In this document: piece after piece, positions 16,272 through 20,849 of the stretch
Numbering within the stretch: position 1 is the first letter of the stretch
Layout of the letters: every line of letters starts with the position of its first letter
IMG/VR virus record: IMGVR_UViG_3300025168_000842
Span: 1 to 20,849 of that record
DNA length: 20,849 nt
Reading direction: 5' to 3' (one strand)
Origin: a virus
Notes under the pieces: model-generated
Seen by the model: the letters and a program-made list of their open reading frames with translations, nothing else
The model's database searches: none
Told to the model about the DNA's origin: nothing
Made by a program: the position numbers and the translations under genes

Positions 16272-17813
16272 CTACTCCATCTGGGCTTGTTGTGACATCG
16301 CATTAACAGCATTAGGACCCAAAGACTGGGTAGCGACCTTCATGGCCTCTGCTTGCTGTTGTTGCTGCATCATACCAGCCACTTCTTCCTCGGAACGAAT
16401 AAGGCCGTCAGTATCAATACCAAGGGCAGCCGCTCTTCGAGACATATATTCACTCATATTGACGTACTGAGACAGACCCTCCGGTCCAAGCATCTGAGCA
16501 ATACCTTGAAGGTATATGTCCAGACGGTTGAGATCGTTGCCTCGTCCAAGAGCTTCAATACCAGTAACAATAGCAGGAGTCACCTTATCCTTAGGGATCT
16601 TAGGCAGCTTCTTCTGCTTCTCCATTCGTTGCATTATTCGATTTACCAGAGGGAGCTGGAACTCCTGACTAAGCACGGAGTAAATACCGCCAAGCTGCCG
16701 CTCGATAGATTGAGTAACCAGCCTTACTTCTTCGGCTGTGACTCGATCCGCATTACGAATAGTTGACTCGGTGAGGAGGAACGCATACGAAAGACGCTCC
16801 CCAATTTGCTGCATCGCACTGAGAGACACAGAGAAATCTTGGGCCTTCTGAGTTTGCAGTACACTAACATCGGCGGCACTTCCCTCTCTAATTGCCCCAT
16901 TAGGGCTTTCTGCAAGAGTCTTTGCTCTGGTGGTTCCATTTGGGTTGACCAAGAACAACACTTTGGAAGATGCCGCAGCACCCTCCACAATAGCTTTAGT
17001 CAGCCCTTCAAGGCTGATAAGGTCGCCCAGATACTGCTCTACATATCCACGACCATAAGACTCTCCATCTACCCTCAGCATTCTGAGAGCAATGAATGGA
17101 GACTGGTCCTTGGAATAGGTGGCTCTGGTCTCTTCGATTATCTTCCCATATATCTCTTGAACAACCTCAACCTTACCGTCTTCTTTCATTGTCTGAGCGG
17201 TATAGATATCGCAAGTCTGAGAAGGATCCCCTGACTTGTGTTGAGCATATTCTTTCAGATCCTCTGGCAGCATCTCAGGAGATACCGTTTCTTTCAGAAT
17301 GATCATTCGGGCATTGCCCATTGGATCGCGTTTGATTACATAGCGATCAAGGTGAATAACCCGCATGGGGCCTTTATCAGGCAGATATAGGAGGACATTT
17401 CCAGTCACGACGAGATGCCGCAGGGCCTCAAAGGTCCCCACGCGGATGCTATTCAGTTCAATCTCCCGTGCCACGGATCTTTCAATTTCTGCCAGCGACT
17501 TTTCAACCTCTGTAAGAATAGAGGGATCTAGTTGGTCCATCTTGCGTTTCTCTTCTTCATCTATTACTAGACGGAAGAAGGGAGCGTTGGGCGGCAACAA
17601 GGATAGCAGCAGGGCTGAAGCGAGGTTGTTGACTCCTCGTGCGCCTGTGGATTGATAGGGGGTTGGGAATTTGCGGGAAGCACTATGGCCGTCGTCCGGC
17701 ATGATAGTGGGAACCGTAATACGAGACGCTTCTCTGCCTCTTTCAAGGTAGGGAGACCGCTGGGTCTCACACTTTGAGTATTCACTTGCGATGCTTCCAG
17801 TTCCGTATGCCAT
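16272..17813 (-). CDS. Portal (head-tail connector) protein, T7 gp8-like
   Basis: The protein has 513 residues; T7 gp8 has 536. It would form the dodecameric portal at one capsid vertex through which DNA is packaged and ejected. Diagnostic segments: RSPYLERGREASRITVP (19-35), TGARGVNNLASALLLSLLPP (56-75), GTFEALRHLVVTGNVLLYLP (126-145) and VIKRDPMGN (about 159-167), all closely matching T7 gp8 as I remember it. A middle stretch with SYGRGYVEQYLGD is the usual wing/stem part. The C-terminus is glutamine- and alanine-rich (MMQQQQQAEA) and probably disordered or barrel-forming. The ATG overlaps the stop of the preceding gene by one base (TGATG); the ribosome site is weak. Confidence 0.96.
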   Translation of the reverse strand: MAYGTGSIASEYSKCETQRSPYLERGREASRITVPTIMPDDGHSASRKFPTPYQSTGARGVNNLASALLLSLLPPNAPFFRLVIDEEEKRKMDQLDPSILTEVEKSLAEIERSVAREIELNSIRVGTFEALRHLVVTGNVLLYLPDKGPMRVIHLDRYVIKRDPMGNARMIILKETVSPEMLPEDLKEYAQHKSGDPSQTCDIYTAQTMKEDGKVEVVQEIYGKIIEETRATYSKDQSPFIALRMLRVDGESYGRGYVEQYLGDLISLEGLTKAIVEGAAASSKVLFLVNPNGTTRAKTLAESPNGAIREGSAADVSVLQTQKAQDFSVSLSAMQQIGERLSYAFLLTESTIRNADRVTAEEVRLVTQSIERQLGGIYSVLSQEFQLPLVNRIMQRMEKQKKLPKIPKDKVTPAIVTGIEALGRGNDLNRLDIYLQGIAQMLGPEGLSQYVNMSEYMSRRAAALGIDTDGLIRSEEEVAGMMQQQQQAEAMKVATQSLGPNAVNAMSQQAQME

Positions 17814-18340
17814 CAGTAGTTTATCCGTTCAATAGTCAATCCAGATTTACCCTTAGCACTTGACTTTCTAGTCTTTGCTCGGCGTTGCTTTTTTGAGGAA
17901 GGAGAAGATCGGTCTTGATATGCCTTGGCAGGCGGTGGAGGGTCAGGAATGTTGATATTCAAACCTTCAAAGGGGTTGACGGGGGCAGCAGCAGGAGCTG
18001 TGCTGAATGCTGGCATAGACCCCGCCGCAGCCGCAGCATCCGCAGCGTTCGGTGTGATGATGTTTCCAGCAGCATCTTTAAGAGGTCCTGTAGTCTTTCC
18101 AAAGGTTCCATATTCGTACCCTCTCGCCCGCTCTCTCGCCTTCATTCCTAGTAAGTAGTTCATACCAACTGCTGTGATCGCCGATCCTGAGATACCCGAT
18201 CGACCCATTGCAACGAGGTCAGGGCGGGAAGCATAATCAGCCTCTCGTTCAGCGTCATAGCCATAGTAGCTGGAACGGGTCCACCCACCGGGCTTCACGG
18301 TTTTTGAGGGCCTCTGAGGTCCTTTTTGAGCCATGCACAT
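17813..18340 (-). CDS. Small basic protein, candidate T7 gp7.3-like virion/tail assembly protein
   Basis: The protein has 175 residues and no enzyme motif. The N-terminal part has YYGYDAEREADYASRPD and a Gly/Ala-rich helix (ISGSAITAVGMNYLLGM, about 50-66). The middle (about 98-140) is Ala/Pro-rich and low in complexity, with PDPPPP. The C-terminus (about 145-175) is very basic and serine-rich (SSKKQRRAKTRKSSAKGKSG) and ends LTIERINY. T7 gp7.3, which lies just before the portal gene and is a virion protein affecting adsorption, also has an Ala/Gly-rich middle and a KK/RR-rich tail that ends in a short hydrophobic segment; the match is in style and place, not in alignable sequence. The M1 start has GGGGG about 9 bases upstream; M3 is an alternative. 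Confidence 0.7.
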   Translation of the reverse strand: MCMAQKGPQRPSKTVKPGGWTRSSYYGYDAEREADYASRPDLVAMGRSGISGSAITAVGMNYLLGMKARERARGYEYGTFGKTTGPLKDAAGNIITPNAADAAAAAGSMPAFSTAPAAAPVNPFEGLNINIPDPPPPAKAYQDRSSPSSKKQRRAKTRKSSAKGKSGLTIERINY

Positions 18341-18341
18341 A

Positions 18342-18533
18342 TTAGCTGCCCCCTAAACTGTTCTCTCTCTGGTCTTTAAATTCTTCTTTTAAATACCGGA
18401 CAACTGATCGCTGCCCTGCATAAAACATTATCTGAGCCATATCCCAATCCAATTCAGCACACCGCTCAGGCCACTTTTCGTTCACAGCTTCCAGAAGATC
18501 CTCTGGAATGAGTGGGAATGGTTTCGTTTTCAT
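18342..18533 (-). CDS. Conserved small protein of 63 residues ahead of the portal region
   Basis: I recognise the shape but not a function. The protein reads PLIPEDLLEAVNEKWPERC near the start and FYAGQRSVVRYLKEEF at about 37-52; both segments recur in small proteins just upstream of head genes in marine T7-like phages. It is probably a compact helical protein. The ATG overlaps the preceding stop (ATGA), and the stop is one base from the next gene's start, so it is part of a coupled chain. Confidence 0.8.
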   Translation of the reverse strand: MKTKPFPLIPEDLLEAVNEKWPERCAELDWDMAQIMFYAGQRSVVRYLKEEFKDQRENSLGGS

Positions 18534-18871
18534 CCCTTGTAGTCACCCTTTTCTGAATCCGAATATGAATACAATAAAATGCAGTAGTTAATCAAATCAA
18601 GAATAGTGTCTTTAAGAGCCTCATCCTTAGTCTTGAATGACCCGTTGTGGACAAAGGTAATCAGACGAGACAGCTTGTCCGTCATCCGAACCATGAACCC
18701 GGTCTTGGTATCCGTAATCCCCAGCCTCTCGACTCTTGTGAAGTTCAGGAAAGGGTCACTAGAGTCCTTTCCTCCGCTGTAGTCGTGGTTCTTAGCCTCC
18801 ATCAAAGCCCTAGCTTCTTGGCAGAGCTTCCCGTGCATTGCAAGCAAATCTTCTCTATTCATGGATCCCAT
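18530..18871 (-). CDS. DUF1599 / Nmad1-like protein (MazG-like, nucleotide-related)
   Basis: The protein has 113 residues, all helical by appearance. Key segments: KNHDYSG (27-33), DPFLNF (39-44), RMTDKLSRL (62-70) and DEALKDTILDLINY (83-96). This is the pattern of the DUF1599 or 'nucleotide modification associated domain 1' group, related to MazG-type nucleoside triphosphate pyrophosphohydrolases, where acidic residues in the helices bind metal. A role in cleaning or shaping the nucleotide pool or in base modification is a family-level inference; no base-modifying enzyme is in the window. AGAGG lies 7 bases before the first ATG (18871), preferred over the ATGA-overlapping second ATG at 18862. 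The gene overlaps the exonuclease by 13 bases. Confidence 0.7.
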   Translation of the reverse strand: MGSMNREDLLAMHGKLCQEARALMEAKNHDYSGGKDSSDPFLNFTRVERLGITDTKTGFMVRMTDKLSRLITFVHNGSFKTKDEALKDTILDLINYCILLYSYSDSEKGDYKG

Positions 18872-19599
18872 AGGGTTACCTCTTTTGTATTTGTGTTGTA
18901 CTCGCCGTATCTAAGGATCCTAGCTACTCTGGCCTGAACAAGAGCCTCTTCTTCGCTTAGGCCAGCTCCATCATATGCTTCAAGGACAGCCCCCCAGCAG
19001 GGGTAGCTCAAGACTCTCTCAGCCCTTTTAGGGCCAATACCGGGGCATCCGCTGTATCCGTCTACAGGATCTCCTGTGAGGGCCTGAAACAGGTGGTTGT
19101 AATCAGCCTGATCAGGGCTCACTTCACAGACCCCTTCGTAAGGTTTGCGGGGGTTATAGTGGAGTCCCGGTATTGTCTTCAAATCTTTGTCGATTGTGAC
19201 AATTATTCGCTCCCCTTCTATTTTCGCAATACCCGGTTCGCCAGCCAGCAACCCCAGAACGTCATCCGCTTCCAAGTTGTGGAACTGAAATGTGCGATAC
19301 GTTTCATTTGAATACTCCTTAAGAGCTTTAAATGTCATCGGTTTCCGATGCTTCTTTCGGTGGAGCTTGTAGCTAGGAAGTACTTCCTTCCTCCAGTTCT
19401 CGCTGCCTGACATGGCAATGATTACTTTAGATGCTCCTACTTCTTCTTTAACCCGGTCAACCCAACAGTCATATTTCTGTTTGGCTTCTTTCAAGTCGCA
19501 GTGGTATGTCCAAATATCATCCCCCCAATCTGTAGCTCGCTCGCAGCCAACACAGATTTCGTATAGAACAATATCTCCGTCAATCAGAATCGTTGTCAT
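18859..19599 (-). CDS. 5'-3' exonuclease (T7 gp6-like, FEN/PIN family)
   Basis: The protein has 246 residues; T7 gp6 has about 300. It would degrade duplex DNA from 5' ends and remove RNA primers, supplying nucleotides and recombination ends. The metal-binding acids are in place: D7 and D9 in LIDGDI, E110, D112 and D113 in LEADD, D137 and D139 in TIDKD, and D177 and D180 in TGDPVDGYSG. The helix-three-turn-helix DNA-binding element is GCPGIGPKRAERVL (184-197). The N-terminal half also has the lysine/arginine-rich stretch SYKLHRKKHRKP (76-87), fitting the helical arch region. The start overlaps the preceding gene by 20 bases; a run of seven G bases 7 bases upstream may act as its ribosome site. 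Its position after the DNA polymerase is that of T7 gene 6. Confidence 0.93.
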   Translation of the reverse strand: MTTILIDGDIVLYEICVGCERATDWGDDIWTYHCDLKEAKQKYDCWVDRVKEEVGASKVIIAMSGSENWRKEVLPSYKLHRKKHRKPMTFKALKEYSNETYRTFQFHNLEADDVLGLLAGEPGIAKIEGERIIVTIDKDLKTIPGLHYNPRKPYEGVCEVSPDQADYNHLFQALTGDPVDGYSGCPGIGPKRAERVLSYPCWGAVLEAYDGAGLSEEEALVQARVARILRYGEYNTNTKEVTLWDP

Positions 19600-19798
19600 C
19601 AGGAGTCCCCCCCGCTTGCACAGCTATTCGGCCAAGCTCAATAAGTCCTACACAGGAGTGATATGAGCCAGTAAAACATACTGTTATATCTTCAGTCTCT
19701 TCTGTCCTCTTCGCACAGCCCAAGAAAACCATCTCATCAAACCGAGATTGAAGTTCTTTAATCATCTCATCAGATTGAACGTATGTCAAATCAGTCAT
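19580..19798 (-). CDS. Unknown small acidic protein, 72 residues
   Basis: I do not recognise this protein. It is acidic, with a helix (SDEMIKELQSRFDEMVFLG) followed by a strand-like part (ITVCFTGSYHSCVGLIELG) and a polar tail ending DDNDSD. AGGAG ends 6 bases before the ATG and begins in the homing endonuclease's last codons, so the start is well supported. It lies between the homing endonuclease and the exonuclease, overlapping the latter by 20 bases. It may be an accessory protein of replication, but only the position suggests this. Confidence 0.75.
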   Translation of the reverse strand: MTDLTYVQSDEMIKELQSRFDEMVFLGCAKRTEETEDITVCFTGSYHSCVGLIELGRIAVQAGGTPDDNDSD

Positions 19799-19800
19799 AT

Positions 19801-20256
19801 TTATCTCCTCTTAAGCCGGATAAGGCGTTGTTTTATGGACTCTCTCATCGCTGAGTTAGGGGGGTATCTTACCACTGACACAAGCAACAGGGCTTGTTGT
19901 TGTTTCTCTGTCAGGTAAGGGGCTAGGAGCCGACACAGCTTGACTGCGTTGACTCCATATATAGCCCACCTAAACACTGTCCGGTCAGCGTTGGTCTTTC
20001 TCTTTAGCACTGAGCAGGTTCCCCCACACAGGTCATAAAGAGTCTGAGCAGTTTCTTTAGAGGTAGTGTCTACCCCAATAGTTGGAGAGCTGTTCCACCT
20101 GAAACACCCTTCACCATCTAAGATCCCTGCAACATAAGCCAGATCAGTGGGTTTCTGCCCAGTTTCTTCCGATTTTATAGTCTCCGTCGAGGGGGCATCG
20201 GAACTTAAGTTCTTCACCGGCCTCACACATTGACTGTACTGCAAGCCTTCCGACAT
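19801..20256 (-). CDS. LAGLIDADG homing endonuclease, overlapping the DNA polymerase end
   Basis: From the first ATG the frame has 151 codons. Residues 39-50 are LAYVAGILDGEG, followed by CFRW: one LAGLIDADG helix with E49 in the place of the catalytic acid. The remainder (TIGVDTTSKETAQTLYDLCGG, then FRWAIYGVNAVKLCRLLAPYL at about 88-108) has the beta-beta-alpha pattern of the fold. A single motif implies a homodimer. Codons 1-38 lie in the last part of the polymerase gene, one base out of phase, and look unlike a protein domain; the recognisable fold begins exactly where the polymerase stops. No ATG exists between the polymerase stop and the motif, so translation must start within the polymerase gene (ATG 20256, GTG 20226 or GTG 20217) or at a CTG (20142). 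The enzyme probably cuts alleles lacking it and so spreads itself. Confidence 0.87.
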   Translation of the reverse strand: MSEGLQYSQCVRPVKNLSSDAPSTETIKSEETGQKPTDLAYVAGILDGEGCFRWNSSPTIGVDTTSKETAQTLYDLCGGTCSVLKRKTNADRTVFRWAIYGVNAVKLCRLLAPYLTEKQQQALLLVSVVRYPPNSAMRESIKQRLIRLKRR

Positions 20257-20849
20257 CTTCCGCTATCTCCGTGCGTACTTGAAGCTGGATTTCATCATGA
20301 ATATGAGCTACTTGAAGAACGTCTTTGTCCCATCCATGAGACTTAAGTTTCCTGTGAAGGATACAAGTAGCTAATTTCATTGCAATAGCACCTGCTGATT
20401 GTAGCAGGGTATTTAAAGCCGAATGCTGTGACCTGATACGCAGGTGTCGGCCATCAATAGCTCTAAGGTAATCGCGGCTCTGAAGAGACAGCTTGATGCC
20501 GCTCTGGAGCCTCTCAATAGCTGGCATCTTCTTAAGGAACTTGCTTCTCATGCGAGACCCTTCGACCCGACCTCCATCAACAATTGATCCTAGCTTTGCA
20601 TCACCAGCACCGTAAAGGAAAGCATATATAAACGTCTTAGCGTCGCTGCGGTCTTCTAGACCTGCCGCTTCTTTATTAGCTTCATGGATGTCTCCTTCAA
20701 GTATCTCTTTAACATACTTACCGTTATCAAATCTATGAGTGTAGTGAGCCAAGCATCTAAGCTCCAGCCCCTTCATATCTACGCCCACAAGAACACAGCC
20801 GGGAGGAGCAATAAACAATTCCCTACACTCCGCCCCCCACAAAGCCCCG
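20144..20849 (-). CDS. DNA polymerase, family A (T7 gp5-like), C-terminal part, partial
   Basis: About 234 codons are visible; the frame continues beyond the right edge. Palm and finger motifs are all present: motif A GVDMKGLELRCLAHY with the catalytic Asp; motif B RSDAKTFIYAFLYGAG with the nucleotide-binding Arg and Lys; and motif C HIHDEIQ with the second catalytic Asp. The protein ends GRNWAETH, close to the T7 end. The residue equivalent to E. coli Pol I F762 is Tyr, as in T7. The middle LRAIDGRHLRIRSQHSALNTLLQSAGA also matches T7. The 3'-5' exonuclease and thioredoxin-binding regions are outside. The first visible codons read GALWGAECREL, so the TTG at 20842 is not a true start. The stop is TGA at 20146-20144, within the homing endonuclease frame. 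Confidence 0.96.
   Translation of the reverse strand, partial: GALWGAECRELFIAPPGCVLVGVDMKGLELRCLAHYTHRFDNGKYVKEILEGDIHEANKEAAGLEDRSDAKTFIYAFLYGAGDAKLGSIVDGGRVEGSRMRSKFLKKMPAIERLQSGIKLSLQSRDYLRAIDGRHLRIRSQHSALNTLLQSAGAIAMKLATCILHRKLKSHGWDKDVLQVAHIHDEIQLQVRTEIAEDVGRLAVQSMCEAGEELKFRCPLDGDYKIGRNWAETH

Noticed and set aside
20130-20170. Programmed -1 frameshift joining polymerase and homing endonuclease
   Set aside because: The endonuclease frame is +1 relative to the polymerase and no X-XXY-YYZ slippery heptamer is in phase before the stop.
20144-20849. An intron or intein within the visible polymerase part
   Set aside because: Motifs A, B and C through to the natural C-terminus are continuous in one frame without an inserted stretch.

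Overview
The window is a contiguous piece of a tailed phage with a short tail (podovirus) of the T7 supergroup, Autographivirales type. Every gene I accept lies on the minus strand, so the phage map reads from right (20849) to left (1). The evidence is an ordered T7-like module: the C-terminus of a family A DNA polymerase (gp5-like), 5'-3' exonuclease (gp6-like), portal (gp8), scaffold (gp9), major capsid protein (gp10), tail tubular proteins A and B (gp11, gp12), internal virion proteins (gp13, gp14, gp15, gp16) and the N-terminus of the tail fibre (gp17). These calls rest on motifs I recognise by eye; no search was run. Several small proteins resemble those of marine podoviruses, so an aquatic bacterial host is my guess, but the host cannot be fixed from this window.

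Layout on the minus strand: (1) 20849-18530, the end of the replication module: DNA polymerase C-terminus, a LAGLIDADG homing endonuclease whose reading frame overlaps the polymerase end, a 72-residue unknown protein, exonuclease, and a DUF1599/Nmad1-like (MazG-like) protein. (2) 18533-15497, head assembly: a 63-residue protein, a 175-residue candidate gp7.3-like virion protein, portal and scaffold. (3) 15488-14994, a small membrane protein or lipoprotein between scaffold and capsid genes. (4) 14993-14832, a 162-base leader rich in inverted repeats ahead of the capsid gene. (5) 14831-13710, capsid, followed by a strong intrinsic terminator at 13598-13636, the place where T7 has its late terminator. 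(6) 13580-1, tail tubes, four internal virion proteins that would form the genome-ejection apparatus, and the tail fibre, which runs off the window.

Genes are packed tightly, with ATGA, TGATG or short overlaps at most junctions, so translational coupling is likely. The only two non-coding gaps above 10 bases are those either side of the capsid gene, and both carry RNA structure. Host lysis genes, terminase and RNA polymerase are not in the window.

The points most worth a second look are: an insertion of about 325 residues inside a normally continuous conserved block of tail tubular protein B; the homing endonuclease that must start translation inside the polymerase gene; the structured capsid leader; the putative lipoprotein in the capsid operon; and an internal virion protein D without any visible transglycosylase motif. 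I do not see a defence island, CRISPR array, tRNA, insertion sequence or integrase.
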